The notes: generated by a model from the letters alone, not told the origin. Shown: positions 52,015 to 63,038, counted from the first letter of the stretch. The stretch: DNA of 64,000 nt from Solibacillus sp. FSL R7-0682 (GCF_038005985.1 NZ_JBBOUI010000001.1:3368001-3432000); one strand, 5' to 3'. Numbers and translations: made by a program.

Positions 52015-52665
52015 TTATTTCCCTTCACGCTTCGCCCAATCCGCTAAAAATCCTTCGATTCCTTTGTCTGTTAATGGATGGTTAAACAATTGTTGTAAAA
52101 CTTTGTATGGTGTTGTTGCGATATGTGCCCCTGCTAACGCGGCTTGTGTAATATGTTGTGGGTGACGAATTGATGCTGCAATAATTTCTGTTGGAATTTC
52201 ATGGATTGCAAACATTTCAGCGATTTCACGAATTAATTCTACACCATCTTGACCAATGTCATCTAAACGACCTAAAAATGGTGATACGTATGTTGCACCT
52301 GCGCGAGCCGCAAGTAATGCTTGGTTGGCAGAGAAAATTAAAGTGACATTCGTTTTAATGCCTTTTTCTGAGAAGTGTTTACATGCTTTTAAGCCTTCTG
52401 GAGTCATTGGGAGCTTTACTGTGATGTTTGGGTGAATGGCTGCAAGCTCTTCCCCTTCACGAATCATGCCCTCTGCATCTAAAGAAATAACCTCGCCTGA
52501 TACAGAACCATTTACTAATTCTGCGATTTCACGTAGACGATCATGGAAGTTTACGCCAGATTCCTTTGCTACTAATGACGGATTCGTTGTTACACCTGAT
52601 AAGATACCCCAAGAGTATGCTTCTTTAATCTCATCAAAGTTTGCTGTATCGATAAAAAATTTCAT
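52015..52665 (-). CDS. tal: Transaldolase, TalC/fructose-6-phosphate aldolase type
   Basis: 216-residue TIM-barrel enzyme of the small transaldolase class. Schiff-base Lys84 in [12 protein letters not shown]-terminal [16 protein letters not shown] and [11 protein letters not shown] typical. GGAGG nine bases before ATG. Corresponds to ywjH in B. subtilis and likely shares a transcript with murAB (53-base gap). Transaldolase rather than aldolase activity is inferred from its Bacillales orthologues. Confidence 0.93.
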   Translation of the reverse strand: MKFFIDTANFDEIKEAYSWGILSGVTTNPSLVAKESGVNFHDRLREIAELVNGSVSGEVISLDAEGMIREGEELAAIHPNITVKLPMTPEGLKACKHFSEKGIKTNVTLIFSANQALLAARAGATYVSPFLGRLDDIGQDGVELIREIAEMFAIHEIPTEIIAASIRHPQHITQAALAGAHIATTPYKVLQQLFNHPLTDKGIEGFLADWAKREGK

Positions 52666-52734
52666 TTGTATGTGCCTCCAAATTGTTTAATATACAAGCT
52701 TTTAATGTAGGATTGACTCTACATAGCTTAGAAA

Positions 52735-52764
52735 AACACATCTCGCCCTAGAAAAGGCGAGATG
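52735..52764 (-). terminator. fba terminator
   Basis: CATCTCGCC (52739-52747) pairs with GGCGAGATG (52756-52764); T-rich leftward. Confidence 0.9.
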
Positions 52765-52785
52765 CTCTATATCCTATTTATCTTA

Positions 52786-53640
52786 TTATGCTTTTTGTGA
52801 GCTACCGAATTCACGCATTTTTCCGATAACTGTTGTTTTAATCGCTTCACGTGCAGGTCCTAAGTATTTACGAGGGTCGTAAGTTTTCTTGTCATTATCT
52901 AAAAACTCACGGATTACTTTTGTTGCTGCAATTTGATTTTCTGTATTTACGTTAATTTTTGCTGTCCCTAAAGAAATTGAACGCTGAATATCCTTTGTTG
53001 GAATTCCAGTGCCGCCATGTAAAACTAAAGGAACATCTGTTAATGTAGAGATTTCTTCCATTTCAGCAAATCCTAAGTTTGGTTCACCTTTGTATGGGCC
53101 GTGAACAGAACCTAACGCTGGTGCTAGGCAATCAATCCCTGTTGCTTCAACAAGGTTTTTACATTCTTGTGGGTCTGCATAGATGATACCGCCAATTACG
53201 CCATCTTCTTCGCCACCAACTGTACCTAATTCTGCTTCTACAGAAACACCTTTAGCATGAGCATAGTCTACAACTTGTTTTGTAATTTCGATGTTTTCAT
53301 CAAATGAATGGTGAGAGGCATCGATCATTACTGAAGTAAAGCCTGCATCGATAGCAGCTTTACATTTTTCAAAGCTTGATCCATGATCTAAATGGATTGC
53401 TACAGGAACAGTAGTGTTCATATCCTTCATTAAGCCTTCAACGATTTTTACAACTGTATAGAAGCCACCCATGTATTTACCTGCGCCCTCAGAGACACCT
53501 AAAATAACTGGTGATTTTTCTTCTTCAGCTGCAGCTAAAATCGCTTGCGTCCACTCTAAATTGTTAATGTTGAATTGACCAACAGCATATCCTTCTGATT
53601 TCGCTTTGATTAACATTTCCTTCATTGAAACTAATGCCAT
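52786..53640 (-). CDS. fba: Class II fructose-bisphosphate aldolase
   Basis: Zinc-dependent glycolytic aldolase, 284 residues. Zinc ligand segment [12 protein letters not shown], catalytic-loop Glu in [13 protein letters not shown], phosphate motif [16 protein letters not shown] precedes the ATG. Upstream of murAB/tal as in B. subtilis (fbaA). Confidence 0.97.
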   Translation of the reverse strand: MALVSMKEMLIKAKSEGYAVGQFNINNLEWTQAILAAAEEEKSPVILGVSEGAGKYMGGFYTVVKIVEGLMKDMNTTVPVAIHLDHGSSFEKCKAAIDAGFTSVMIDASHHSFDENIEITKQVVDYAHAKGVSVEAELGTVGGEEDGVIGGIIYADPQECKNLVEATGIDCLAPALGSVHGPYKGEPNLGFAEMEEISTLTDVPLVLHGGTGIPTKDIQRSISLGTAKINVNTENQIAATKVIREFLDNDKKTYDPRKYLGPAREAIKTTVIGKMREFGSSQKA

Positions 53641-53788
53641 TATAAAAATCCTCCTCGAAGATACATTAATAGTTTGCTACTAGAAAAACATAGTATTTTT
53701 TTATGCTTTTGAAATAGTGTCATTTCTACAGTCAAATTCGCTCTTTTCTAACTTTCAAATTGACAATAAACATTCAAAACAATCATAA

Positions 53789-53817
53789 CAAAAACAGACA
53801 GTATACGCTACTGCCTG
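53789..53817 (-). terminator. spo0F terminator
   Basis: CAGACAGTA (53795-53803) pairs with TACTGCCTG (53809-53817) with one mismatch; TTTTTG leftward. Confidence 0.75.
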
Positions 53818-53830
53818 CCAACCTGTTCGC

Positions 53831-54214
53831 TTATATTTTTTCAGGAACTGTCAATATTTTTTTTACTTCATCACGTACTTCAAAAATATTAAATGGCTTT
53901 GTAAAATACTTAGCAACGCCCAGTGAATTTGCTCGATCAATCATATCTTGCCCCACATAAGCAGTCATCATAAAAACGGGTAAATCTGCATTGTCTTTCT
54001 TTAGATGTGTTAAAATCTCTAGCCCATCCATCCCTGGAATTTTCATATCTAATAACACACAATCTAATGCCGTCGTTTGGGCTATTTTTAACGCATCAAA
54101 TCCATTGGCTGCAAGGTGTGTATTGAATCCTTCTTTTTTGAACACTTCATTTAGAAGAAGCCGGATACCTTGCTGATCATCAACAATTAAAATTTCTTTT
54201 GAATTCAAATACAT
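53831..54214 (-). CDS. spo0F: Sporulation phosphorelay response regulator Spo0F
   Basis: 127-residue single-domain receiver that passes phosphate from sporulation kinases to Spo0B. Acid pocket Asp12-Asp13, phosphoacceptor Asp56 in LLDMKIPGMDG, Thr84 in MMTAY, Lys106 in FTKPF. No output domain. A good sigma-H promoter lies upstream at 54244-54270. Confidence 0.96.
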   Translation of the reverse strand: MYLNSKEILIVDDQQGIRLLLNEVFKKEGFNTHLAANGFDALKIAQTTALDCVLLDMKIPGMDGLEILTHLKKDNADLPVFMMTAYVGQDMIDRANSLGVAKYFTKPFNIFEVRDEVKKILTVPEKI

Positions 54215-54243
54215 TCCCCTTTAGATTTATTCTCAAACATTTA

Positions 54244-54270
54244 ATTCGATTTAAAAGCTAGAACTCCTTC
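54244..54270 (-). promoter_or_regulatory. Sigma-H promoter of spo0F
   Basis: Leftward GAAGGAGTT (54262-54270), 11-base spacer, ATCGAAT (54244-54250), matching RNAGGAWWW and RNNGAAT with one mismatch. Confidence 0.72.
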
Positions 54271-54292
54271 AAAAAATGAGGAATTTGTGATT

Positions 54293-54321
54293 TTGCTTTT
54301 TAGTAATCCCACTTTTATAAT
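54293..54321 (+). promoter_or_regulatory. Candidate sigma-A promoter of ywjG
   Basis: TTGCTT (54293-54298), 17-base spacer, TATAAT (54316-54321), directly before GAGGTGG and the ywjG ATG. Confidence 0.5.
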
Positions 54322-54338
54322 AAACTTGAGGTGGAAAT

Positions 54339-54875
54339 ATGTCTAAAATTTTATCAACTCAACTTGTTGGACTGATTCAACGTATCCAGCAATCTGAGGA
54401 AGAATCTATTGAAGAAAGTGCTCGTCTTCTCGCACAGGCTGCAATTGGACAAGGAACGATCTATTTTGCTTGTTTCGGCGAAATGGAGGGTATTTGTATA
54501 AATGCTGAAATTGGTGCAGATCCATTTTCCAATTTCGCACGTTATACGGACAGTGTAGAACTTATGCCTGCAGATCGTGTCATTATTTTTACACGTAGTG
54601 GTCAAGATGCTGAAGCGCTAACGCTTGCTAAAAAGCTAAATGAAGCTTTCATCCCATTTACTGCCGTTGCAAGCGAGGTTGCGAGCGAGGCCAATGCGTT
54701 AAGCGAACTAGCCTATACGTATATTTCTTTAAAAATTCGTGGGGGCATTTTACCGCATCCTACAAATTTAGGAGAGCGAATCGTGATGCCACATTTAATA
54801 GCCGGTTTGTTCGTATACGAAGCAATCAAATTAGAATTTGATGAAATGATTGCTGATGACGATGAGCTAGAATAA
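54339..54875 (+). CDS. ywjG: DUF2529 family protein YwjG
   Basis: 178 residues, Rossmann/SIS-like alpha-beta protein of unknown function. The middle part (RVIIFTRSGQDAEALTLAKKL) resembles the phosphosugar loop of SIS domains. Conserved in Bacillales between spo0F and pyrG, and the only rightward gene in this stretch. GAGGTGG stands before the ATG. Terminator shared with pyrG downstream. Confidence 0.86.
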   Translation: MSKILSTQLVGLIQRIQQSEEESIEESARLLAQAAIGQGTIYFACFGEMEGICINAEIGADPFSNFARYTDSVELMPADRVIIFTRSGQDAEALTLAKKLNEAFIPFTAVASEVASEANALSELAYTYISLKIRGGILPHPTNLGERIVMPHLIAGLFVYEAIKLEFDEMIADDDELE

Positions 54876-54899
54876 TTATTTATTTCTTTAAAAATCATT

Positions 54900-54950
54900 A
54901 AAAAAGGCTGACCAGTAAGTTTATATATGCTTACAGGTCAGCCTTTTATC
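54900..54950. terminator. Bidirectional terminator, ywjG / pyrG
   Basis: AAAAGGCTGACC (54902-54913) pairs with GGTCAGCCTTTT (54936-54947), GTAAG/CTTAC inside; serves both convergent genes. Confidence 0.93.
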
Positions 54951-54958
54951 TACAATAA

Positions 54959-56563
54959 TTATTTGCGATTATTAAATGCTGCGCCTACGAACTCACGGAA
55001 TAATGGTTGTGGGCGTTGTGGGCGAGAAATTAATTCTGGATGGAATTGACCAGCAACGAAGAATTTTTTCTCTGGTAACTCGATGATTTCCACTAATTTA
55101 TTGTCAGGAGATACGCCTGAGAATACTAAACCTTCTGCTTCCATCGCTTCACGGAATTCATTGTTGAACTCATAGCGGTGACGGTGACGCTCGTACACTA
55201 GCTCTTCGCCATTGTATGCCGCGCGTGCTACTGAGCCTGCTTTTAGTTTACATGGATATAAACCTAGACGTAATGTACCACCTAAATCAACATCCTCTGA
55301 TTGTTCTGGTAAGAAGTCAATAATTGGGTACTTCGTATCTTTATCTAACTCTGTTGAATGAGCACCTTCTAAATTTAATACGTTTCGTGCAAATTCTACT
55401 GTTGCAAGTTGCATCCCTAGGCAAATACCGAAGAATGGCACATCGTTTTCACGAGCATAACGAATTGCTTCGATTTTCCCTTCTACTCCACGGTCACCAA
55501 ATCCACCCGGTACTAAAATACCATCTGCTTGGCCTAATAGTTCTTCTACATTTTCAGCTGTTACATGCTCTGCATTTACCCAATCAATTTCGATATCTGA
55601 GTTGTATACATAACCTGCGTGCTTTAATGCTTCAACTACAGAAATATAAGCATCTTGTAGCTCTACGTATTTACCAACTAACGCGATACGTGTTTTGTTT
55701 TCTAAGTTTTTCACTAAATGTACAAGCTCTTTCCAATCTTCCATAGCCGCTTGTGGCGCGTTAATGCCAAAGTGATCAAGTACGATTTGGTCAAAACCTT
55801 GCGCATGTAAGTTTAAAGGCACTTCATATAAATGCTCTGCATCACGAGATTCAATAATATCTGTAGGGCGAACATCACAGAATAACGCGATTTTTTCTTT
55901 CATATCTTGTGGTACAGGTTGCTCCGTACGTAAAACGATAATGTTTGGTTGAATACCTAAAGAACGTAACTCTTTTACAGAGTGCTGGGTTGGTTTTGTT
56001 TTCATTTCGCCAGCAGCTTTAATGTAAGGCATTAATGTACAGTGAATATACATAACATTTTCATGTCCTAAATCACGACGCATTTGACGAATAGCTTCAA
56101 GGAATGATAACGACTCGAAATCTCCAACGGTACCACCGATTTCAGTAATAACAACATCTGCTGACGTTTCACGTCCAGCACGTTGGACACGATCTTTAAT
56201 TTCATTTGTTACATGAGGAATTACTTGTACTGTTCCGCCGTTATAATCACCACGACGTTCTTTATTTAAAACTGATTGATATACTTTACCAGACGTTACC
56301 GTTGAGTGCTTACCTAAATTGATGTCGATGAAGCGCTCATAGTGACCTAAGTCTAAATCTGCTTCTGCACCGTCATCTGTTACGAATACTTCACCGTGTT
56401 GATAAGGGCTCATCGTACCTGGATCGATGTTTAAATATGGGTCAAATTTTTGGATTGTTACTTCTAATCCACGGTTTTTTAATAAGCGACCTAAAGAAGC
56501 AGCTACAATCCCTTTCCCTAGTGAAGAAACTACCCCACCTGTTACGAAAATATACTTTGTCAT
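54959..56563 (-). CDS. pyrG: CTP synthase
   Basis: Converts UTP, ATP and glutamine to CTP. 534 residues from ATG 56563, eight bases after AGGAGG. N-terminal synthetase domain ([25 protein letters not shown]) and C-terminal class I glutaminase with nucleophile in [11 protein letters not shown]. The leader carries a CTP-responsive attenuator. Confidence 0.97.
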   Translation of the reverse strand: MTKYIFVTGGVVSSLGKGIVAASLGRLLKNRGLEVTIQKFDPYLNIDPGTMSPYQHGEVFVTDDGAEADLDLGHYERFIDINLGKHSTVTSGKVYQSVLNKERRGDYNGGTVQVIPHVTNEIKDRVQRAGRETSADVVITEIGGTVGDFESLSFLEAIRQMRRDLGHENVMYIHCTLMPYIKAAGEMKTKPTQHSVKELRSLGIQPNIIVLRTEQPVPQDMKEKIALFCDVRPTDIIESRDAEHLYEVPLNLHAQGFDQIVLDHFGINAPQAAMEDWKELVHLVKNLENKTRIALVGKYVELQDAYISVVEALKHAGYVYNSDIEIDWVNAEHVTAENVEELLGQADGILVPGGFGDRGVEGKIEAIRYARENDVPFFGICLGMQLATVEFARNVLNLEGAHSTELDKDTKYPIIDFLPEQSEDVDLGGTLRLGLYPCKLKAGSVARAAYNGEELVYERHRHRYEFNNEFREAMEAEGLVFSGVSPDNKLVEIIELPEKKFFVAGQFHPELISRPQRPQPLFREFVGAAFNNRK

Positions 56564-56803
56564 ATACAATTCCTCCTCATTACTATAAAAAATAGAAAAA
56601 CATCAATTGTATCGTGAAATACAACCTGATGTCCTATTTGAACAAAACATGTTTATCAATTACGCCTCGCAAAATTTTCGAATTGTAACATCCGCGGAGG
56701 CTTTAACTTCTTTCAGTGTGTTCAAATCCACTTAAAAGTTACTATAAATTGCATTTATTTTCACTTTTTATTAAAAGGATTTGCTGAACATAAGTTAAAA
56801 AAC

Positions 56804-56840
56804 AAAAAACGCTCCTCCTGCATGTTTTGCAGGGGGAGCG
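56804..56840 (-). promoter_or_regulatory. pyrG CTP attenuator (terminator hairpin)
   Basis: Leftward CGCTCCCCCTGCA (56828-56840) pairs with TGCAGGAGGAGCG (56810-56822), one mismatch, five-base loop, then six T. The 5' arm contains the C-run that a reiteratively added poly-G 5' end could capture, preventing termination. Confidence 0.8.
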
Positions 56841-56871
56841 TATAGCTTATACGGTCAATCTCCTTTTAAAA

Positions 56872-56914
56872 GGAGCCCAAGTAAAAGATTATACGGAACT
56901 GAAAAAGAAGTCAA
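56872..56914 (-). promoter_or_regulatory. pyrG promoter with GGGCTCC initiation region
   Basis: Leftward TTGACT (56909-56914), 15-base spacer, TATAAT (56888-56893), then GGGCTCC (56872-56878) as the transcript start. GGGC is the start needed for G slippage when CTP is low. The spacer is short and the GGG nine bases past TATAAT, slightly far. Confidence 0.72.
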
Positions 56915-56943
56915 GTACTTTCAATTCAGAATTGAAAATAGGC

Positions 56944-57510
56944 TTATTTTAAAGGTTCTTCTTCTTCTAATTCTTCGTCTAACTCTTCTTCCTCTTCATC
57001 GTCCTCGATAATGAAGCTATCATCTTCTTCGATTAGTTCTTCGTCGAGATCATCTGAATCGATTTCTTCAATCTCTTCTTCAACGAAATCGATGTCCTCT
57101 TCAACGTCTTCTTCCTCTTCGTCAACGAATTCATCATAATCTTCATCAAATAATACATCTTCTTCTTCAAGATCAATTAAATCGTCATCTTCATCTGCCG
57201 CTTTTGCTTTCTTTTTACGAGACTTAATTGTCGGTGCAGTTTCTTCTTCAATTGTTTCAACTTTGTACCACTCACGTAGGCCCCAGCCATTCTCATGGTT
57301 TAATAAGAAACGACCTTCAACATTTAAGTCTGTATAAAATTGTACTAAGCGAGATTTTAAATCCTCGTCTGAAATACCATTTAATTTTTGGATTTCCTTT
57401 AATAAACCATTTAAAGGCATCGCTTGTTTTTTATCTTCTAAAATAGCATAGGCTAAGTCGATTAACGACTCTTCCGCTAATTGCTCATCTGTCATACCAC
57501 GAAAGTTCAA
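56944..57510 (-). CDS. rpoE: RNA polymerase delta subunit
   Basis: 188 residues. Winged-helix HARE-HTH domain at about 5-85 (LAEESLIDLAYAILED, NENGWGLREW-like), then a long acidic tail of Asp/Glu from about 110 to the end that displaces RNA and speeds recycling. Start is uncertain: TTG 57510 is ten bases after AAAGGA, while GTG 57519 is almost on it and ATG 57495 has no site. Confidence 0.93.
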   Translation of the reverse strand: MNFRGMTDEQLAEESLIDLAYAILEDKKQAMPLNGLLKEIQKLNGISDEDLKSRLVQFYTDLNVEGRFLLNHENGWGLREWYKVETIEEETAPTIKSRKKKAKAADEDDDLIDLEEEDVLFDEDYDEFVDEEEEDVEEDIDFVEEEIEEIDSDDLDEELIEEDDSFIIEDDEEEEELDEELEEEEPLK

Positions 57511-57594
57511 ATCGTGCACGTCCTTTCTTTAATTACATGTCATATCATAAGCATATTACCCATTATATACAAACATACTATAACTATGCTAGCT

Positions 57595-57753
57595 TCATTT
57601 CTTGTTTTTTAATTTTGTTGCTTTTTTATATGCTACATAAAATAAAATAACAGATAAAAGAAGTAGCGGGATTGCTGCTAACTGCTTGTTATAAAGAAAG
57701 AAGGTTGCGATTAGGCAAACTAGAATTAAAATATAATGCATATTTTGTAACAC
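57595..57753 (-). CDS. Small two-helix membrane protein, 52 residues
   Basis: A short gene read leftward from GTG 57753 to TGA at 57595-57597, with AAGGAGGA eight bases before the start. The product begins MLQNMHYILILVCL, spans the membrane about twice (6-21 and 25-43) and ends in a lysine-rich tail (KKATKLKNKK). Between rpoE and icmF, same direction. No family recognised; the good ribosome-binding site and clear membrane pattern support it. Confidence 0.68.
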   Translation of the reverse strand: MLQNMHYILILVCLIATFFLYNKQLAAIPLLLLSVILFYVAYKKATKLKNKK

Positions 57754-57947
57754 CGTATCGCTCCTCCTTCATTTCTTGAATGTGAAATATTTATATTTAA
57801 TGCATCTGTTCTCACTTGTTAGTATATCGAAATTTTTGAGTTACGTGGTAATTTCAGTCGCAATTTCTACATTTTTTGCAAAAACTTCACTTTAGAAGAA
57901 TTTCGTCTCATTAAAGTAGTTAATTTCTACACATTGAAAAACGATTT

Positions 57948-60900
57948 TTACATATTTCGGCGATATTGTCCACCAACTTCATAAAGTGCATGCGTAATTT
58001 GACCAAGACTTGCTACTTTTACTGTTTCCATAAGTTCTTTAAATATATTCCCACCTGTTTTTGCAACTTCTTTTAATCGATGAATGGCTTCTTCCACCTC
58101 TTTAGCATGTGCCTGCTTAAACTTTTCTAAGTTCTCGATTTGTAATTCTTTCTCTTCCTTAGATGCTCGTGCAATTTCCATGTTGTTGATTGCGTCTTCA
58201 GAAGGTGGATTTGGATTTAAATAAGTGTTCACTCCTATAATCGGCAATTCTCCTGAATGCTTTAAGTGCTCGTAATACATTGATTCCTCTTGTATTTTAC
58301 CACGCTGATATTGGGTTTCCATCGCACCAAGCACCCCGCCTCGGTCATTCATGCGATCAAACTCTTCAAGCACCGCATTTTCTACTAATTCGGTAAGCTC
58401 CTCAATAATAAATGCCCCTTGTAATGGATTTTCATTTTTGGATAGACCATGTTCCTTCGTAATAATCATTTGAATCGCCATCGCACGACGTACAGATTCC
58501 TCCGTTGGTGTCGTAATTGCTTCATCGTACGCGTTTGTATGCAATGAGTTGCAGTTGTCTTGCAACGCCATTAATGCTTGAAGTGTCGTACGAATATCAT
58601 TGAAATCAATTTCCTGGGCATGTAAGCTACGGCCAGATGTTTGGATATGATATTTTAATTTTTGTGAGCGTTCGTTTGCTCTATATTTCTCCCGCATTAC
58701 AACAGCCCAAATTCGTCTTGCTACGCGCCCAATAACTGTATACTCTGGATCTAAACCGTTCGAGAAGAAGAAGCTTAAGTTCGGTGCGAAATCATCAATA
58801 TGCATGCCACGACTTAAATAATACTCCACATACGTAAAGCCGTTTGCAAGGGTAAAGGCAAGTTGTGAAATAGGGTTGGCACCCGCTTCTGCAATGTGAT
58901 AACCCGAAATCGATACAGAATAATAATTGCGAACTTGATGGTCAATAAAGTATTGTTGAATATCCCCCATCATTCGTAATGCAAACTCTGTACTAAAAAT
59001 ACATGTATTTTGTCCTTGATCTTCTTTTAAAATATCGGCCTGCACTGTTCCTCGGACGATTTGTAATGTCTTTTCACGTGTTTCTGTAAACTCCTCAACT
59101 GACAATGTTCGACCAAGCTCTTGCTCACGCTTTTGTACTTGCTGATCAATTGCTGTATTCATAAACATCGCTAATATGATCGGCGCAGGACCATTAATCG
59201 TCATCGAAACTGATGTAGATGGGGCACATAAATCAAAGCCCGCATAAAGCTTTTTCATATCATCTAGCGTACAAATACTTACGCCCGACTCTCCAATTTT
59301 CCCGTAAATATCTGGACGAATATGTGGATCCTCACCGTAAAGCGTGACCGAATCGAAAGCTGTCGAAAGTCGCTTTGCATTATCATCTTTTGATAGATAG
59401 TGGAATCGTTTATTCGTACGTTCTGGTGTCCCTTCCCCAGCAAATTGGCGCTTCGGATCTTCACCTTCACGCTTGAATGGGAAAACACCTGCTGTATATG
59501 GAAATTCTCCTGGTACATTTTCTGTATATACCCAGCGTAAAATTTCTCCATAGTCTTTAAAATTTGGTAATGCCACCTTTGGAATTTTTAAGCCAGACAA
59601 GGACTCTGTTTTTAATATTGTTTTAATTTCTTTATCGCGTACTTTCGTAATCAACTCATCGCCTGAATAAGACTCTTTTAATGCTTGCCAGTTGGCTAAA
59701 ATTCGTTTTGATTCTGCTGTCAATGATTCCTTAATGCCAGTAATAAGTGAGTCAATAGAGGTGATTAATGCATCCTCGTTTATGGCTAGTTGCGCTTTTG
59801 TTCCTTCTAACTGATATAGCTTTGTTGCTAGTTCAGCTTGTTGCTCTGCCTTTTTATGATAATGGCGTACTGTTTCCGTAATTTCGCGCAAATAATAACG
59901 GCGGTCATTTGGTATAACGATATTTTGTTTTTGTGTTTTAACGAATTGCTCATAGGAAGTCACCCAATCGAAGCCTAACTTCTCATTAATCTTTGTAATT
60001 AACGCTGCAAATAATGAGTTTGTGCCTAAATCATTAAATTGAGACGCAATTGTTCCATAAACAGGCATTTTCTCGAGTGGCTCCTCCCACAATTCGCGGG
60101 ATCGTTGGAATTGCTTCTGCACTTGACGAAGGGCATCCTCCGAGCCTTTACGTTCAAATTTATTGATTGCAATTAAATCGGCATAATCGATCATATCGAT
60201 TTTTTCAAGCTGCGTAGGTGCTCCAAATTCGCTCGTCATAACATACATGGATAAATCCGTATATTTTGTAATTTCTGCGTCTCCTTGCCCGATTCCACTT
60301 GTTTCTACAAAAATCAAATCAAAGCCTGTCGCACGCACAACATCTAATACGTCACCAATTGAATTTGAGAGCTCTGTGCGAGAACCGCGCGTTGCTAAAC
60401 TGCGCATGTAAACGCGATTATTGAAAATAGCGTTCATACGAATTCGATCCCCTAATAATGCACCGCCCGTTTTTTGCTTCGTTGGATCAACAGACAATAT
60501 GGCAAGCTTTTTATCTGGGAATTCTTGTAGAAATCGGCGAATTAACTCATCCGTTAACGAGGATTTTCCCGCGCCCCCCGTTCCCGTAATTCCGATTATA
60601 GGCGTTTTTTTATTCTTTTTACGTGCAAGCGCTAACATTTCAGTAATTTCTGTATTACCTCCATTTTCAGCTGCAGTAATTAATTTTGCTAAAATTTCTG
60701 GCGTGTCTGTTGTTAATTTTTCTAGAAGTGCTTTGTAATTTCCTTTTAATGTAGAGAAATCAGCGCCTTCCATTTTTTGATTAATCATTCCTTGAAGTCC
60801 AAGTTTGCGACCATCTTCCGGTGAAAATATGCCTGCAATCCCGTATTCATGCAATTCCTTAATTTCGCGTGGCAAAATAACGCCACCGCCACCACCAAAA

Positions 60901-61190
60901 ATTTTAATATGTGGCGCACCTTTTTCACGAAGTAAATCGTACATATATTTAAAATACTCCATATGTCCACCTTGATAAGAAGAAACCGCTACCCCTTGCG
61001 CATCCTCTTGAATCGCTGCATTGACAACCTCTTCAACTGAGCGATTATGCCCTAAATGAATAACCTCTGCACCACTTGCTTGTAAAATTCGACGCATAAT
61101 GTTGATTGATGCATCATGCCCATCAAAAAGACTAGATGCTGTAACGAAACGAACGTGATTTTTCGGTTGATACACTTCTACTTTTCCCAT
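57948..61190 (-). CDS. icmF: Fused isobutyryl-CoA mutase IcmF
   Basis: Adenosylcobalamin enzyme interconverting isobutyryl-CoA and n-butyryl-CoA (and related acyl-CoAs), with its own G-protein chaperone. 1,080 residues, three parts: B12-binding domain 1-140 with cobalt-ligand His25 in DGHDAS; MeaB-like GTPase with P-loop GTGGAGKS at 203-210; catalytic TIM barrel from about 560. AGGGGA precedes the ATG. A terminator-like hairpin ends 18 bases before its start. The neighbours (TetR, two acyl-CoA dehydrogenases) point to branched-chain or fatty acid breakdown. B. subtilis lacks it. Confidence 0.95.
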   Translation of the reverse strand: MGKVEVYQPKNHVRFVTASSLFDGHDASINIMRRILQASGAEVIHLGHNRSVEEVVNAAIQEDAQGVAVSSYQGGHMEYFKYMYDLLREKGAPHIKIFGGGGGVILPREIKELHEYGIAGIFSPEDGRKLGLQGMINQKMEGADFSTLKGNYKALLEKLTTDTPEILAKLITAAENGGNTEITEMLALARKKNKKTPIIGITGTGGAGKSSLTDELIRRFLQEFPDKKLAILSVDPTKQKTGGALLGDRIRMNAIFNNRVYMRSLATRGSRTELSNSIGDVLDVVRATGFDLIFVETSGIGQGDAEITKYTDLSMYVMTSEFGAPTQLEKIDMIDYADLIAINKFERKGSEDALRQVQKQFQRSRELWEEPLEKMPVYGTIASQFNDLGTNSLFAALITKINEKLGFDWVTSYEQFVKTQKQNIVIPNDRRYYLREITETVRHYHKKAEQQAELATKLYQLEGTKAQLAINEDALITSIDSLITGIKESLTAESKRILANWQALKESYSGDELITKVRDKEIKTILKTESLSGLKIPKVALPNFKDYGEILRWVYTENVPGEFPYTAGVFPFKREGEDPKRQFAGEGTPERTNKRFHYLSKDDNAKRLSTAFDSVTLYGEDPHIRPDIYGKIGESGVSICTLDDMKKLYAGFDLCAPSTSVSMTINGPAPIILAMFMNTAIDQQVQKREQELGRTLSVEEFTETREKTLQIVRGTVQADILKEDQGQNTCIFSTEFALRMMGDIQQYFIDHQVRNYYSVSISGYHIAEAGANPISQLAFTLANGFTYVEYYLSRGMHIDDFAPNLSFFFSNGLDPEYTVIGRVARRIWAVVMREKYRANERSQKLKYHIQTSGRSLHAQEIDFNDIRTTLQALMALQDNCNSLHTNAYDEAITTPTEESVRRAMAIQMIITKEHGLSKNENPLQGAFIIEELTELVENAVLEEFDRMNDRGGVLGAMETQYQRGKIQEESMYYEHLKHSGELPIIGVNTYLNPNPPSEDAINNMEIARASKEEKELQIENLEKFKQAHAKEVEEAIHRLKEVAKTGGNIFKELMETVKVASLGQITHALYEVGGQYRRNM

Positions 61191-61208
61191 ATTAAAGTCC
61201 CCTTTGTT

Positions 61209-61253
61209 AAAAAAACCGCATAAAGCAAACCTTTCAACAGTTGCTCTACACGG
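61209..61253 (-). terminator. Terminator-like hairpin just ahead of icmF
   Basis: Leftward, the strand opposite 61241-61253 pairs with that opposite 61216-61228 over 13 bp (some G-U), 12-base loop, then seven T ending at 61209. It follows the tetR stop and precedes icmF with no room for a promoter. Confidence 0.7.
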
Positions 61254-61262
61254 CGTTTTTTA

Positions 61263-61898
61263 TTATTCCTCAAACTGCAGTATACCTTGTAAAAACATCG
61301 TTGTTTGCAATTCAATATATTGTTCAATTGTAAAGCGCTTTTGCAGCGCCCATTTGCGAAATGCCCAGCTTTGCCCTTGCACGACGACATGATTGGCTGC
61401 TAAATAAATAGCATCTTCTGAAAGTGACAAATTGCCAGCCTTCACACAATCTTGTAGCATTCGTTCAAAAATAGCGACCATTTCTAACTCTTTGTCTAAA
61501 ATGTAATGCATCGCATCTTTCGGGAGAGATTTTGTTTCCTGATACATAATTGTAAACTCTTCAGGCATTGAATCAATCAGTAAAAAATATTGCTTAATCG
61601 CTTCCTTTAAGCCTTCAATTGTCCCCGTTTCAGATAGAAATTGTGATAGACATTTAGTAACTTCATTAAAAATATTGTCACAAACTAAAAATAAAACATC
61701 CTCTTTTGTTCTAATATATTCATACAACGTACCAATACTAAATCCCGCTGCCTTTGCAAGCTCACGCGTTGTTGCACGGTGGAATCCCTTTTCTTTAAAA
61801 AGCCTTACACCCGCGTCAACAATTTGCTGGCGGCGTTCAATAATTTTATTTTCATCTTTTATTGACGATTCCACATGCAGCTTATCTATTTTAGTCAT
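61263..61898 (-). CDS. TetR-family regulator of the acyl-CoA module
   Basis: 211 residues. N-terminal helix-turn-helix (ATTRELAKAAGFSIGTLYEY, about 41-60) and a helical ligand domain. Its ATG lies three bases after the stop of the acyl-CoA dehydrogenase, so translation is coupled. Placement between acyl-CoA dehydrogenases and icmF resembles FadR-type TetR repressors that sense long-chain acyl-CoA; specificity is inferred only. No operator is visible inside the window. Confidence 0.9.
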   Translation of the reverse strand: MTKIDKLHVESSIKDENKIIERRQQIVDAGVRLFKEKGFHRATTRELAKAAGFSIGTLYEYIRTKEDVLFLVCDNIFNEVTKCLSQFLSETGTIEGLKEAIKQYFLLIDSMPEEFTIMYQETKSLPKDAMHYILDKELEMVAIFERMLQDCVKAGNLSLSEDAIYLAANHVVVQGQSWAFRKWALQKRFTIEQYIELQTTMFLQGILQFEE

Positions 61899-61901
61899 AC
61901 A

Positions 61902-63038
61902 TTACTTCGTCAGCATACGCGAAATTACGAGGCGTTGAATTTCTTGTGTGCCCTCATAAATTTGCGTAATTTTTGCATCACGCATATAGCGCTCTACTGG
62001 ATAGTCCTTCGTGTAGCCGTAACCTCCGAATACTTGAACAGCTTCTGTCGTTACTTTCATCGCTGTATCCCCAGCTAATAATTTTGCCATAGCGGATGCT
62101 TTCCCATATGGTAAATCATTCGATTCTAACCATGCTGCTTGATACGTCAATAAACGAGATGCTTCAATTTCTGTTGCCATATCTGCTAATTTAAAGGATA
62201 CACCCTGGTTTGCTGATATTGGCTTACCGAATTGTACACGCTCTTTTGCATATTCTACTGCTGCATCTAATGCACCTTGTGCAATCCCAACTGCTTGAGC
62301 AGCAATCCCGTTACGCCCACCGTCTAATGTTTTCATTGCGATTATAAAGCCTTGCCCTTCTGCCCCAAGTAAATTTTCTTTTGGTACACGGCAATTATCG
62401 AAAATAATTTCTGTTGTCGGTGATGAACGAATACCTAATTTCTTTTCTTTTTTACCAACTGAGAAGCCTGGGAAGTCCGCTTCTACGATGAATGCAGATG
62501 TACCGTTTTTAGACTCCGGATCTGTTACTGCGAATACAACATAAATGTCTGCTACCCCACCGTTTGTAATGAAAATTTTAGAGCCATTTAAGATGTAATC
62601 CTCTCCATCTTTTACAGCGTACGTTTTCATACCACCAGCGTCACTTCCTGAACCCGGCTCAGTTAAACCGTATGCGCCAATTTTCTTTCCTTCAGCCATT
62701 GGACGTAAATATTTTTGCTTTTGCTCCTCATTACCGAATTTAAAAATTGGCCAGCCAGCTAGTGATGTATGTGCTGATAATGTTACCCCAGTTGATGCAC
62801 ACACGCGGGATAATTCTTCGACAGCGATACAGTAAGCTAAATAATCAAAACCTGCACCACCATATTCTTCTGGCCACGGAATACCTGTTAAGCCAAGCTC
62901 CGCCATTTTATCGAAAATTGTGCGATCGAATTCCTCATGTTCATCACGGTGCTCAGCAGTAGGTGCTACTTCATTTACTGCAAAGTCACGAATCATTTCG
63001 CGTAATTGTTGATGTTCTTCTGATAATTGAAAGTTCAT
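61902..63038 (-). CDS. Acyl-CoA dehydrogenase
   Basis: FAD-dependent oxidation of acyl-CoA to 2-enoyl-CoA. 378 residues: N-terminal helical domain, [13 protein letters not shown] substrate/FAD motif, [21 protein letters not shown] and catalytic Glu in [11 protein letters not shown]. Short-chain/butyryl-type by length and sequence. AAGGGG before the ATG. About 37 bases after a second dehydrogenase. Confidence 0.95.
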   Translation of the reverse strand: MNFQLSEEHQQLREMIRDFAVNEVAPTAEHRDEHEEFDRTIFDKMAELGLTGIPWPEEYGGAGFDYLAYCIAVEELSRVCASTGVTLSAHTSLAGWPIFKFGNEEQKQKYLRPMAEGKKIGAYGLTEPGSGSDAGGMKTYAVKDGEDYILNGSKIFITNGGVADIYVVFAVTDPESKNGTSAFIVEADFPGFSVGKKEKKLGIRSSPTTEIIFDNCRVPKENLLGAEGQGFIIAMKTLDGGRNGIAAQAVGIAQGALDAAVEYAKERVQFGKPISANQGVSFKLADMATEIEASRLLTYQAAWLESNDLPYGKASAMAKLLAGDTAMKVTTEAVQVFGGYGYTKDYPVERYMRDAKITQIYEGTQEIQRLVISRMLTK

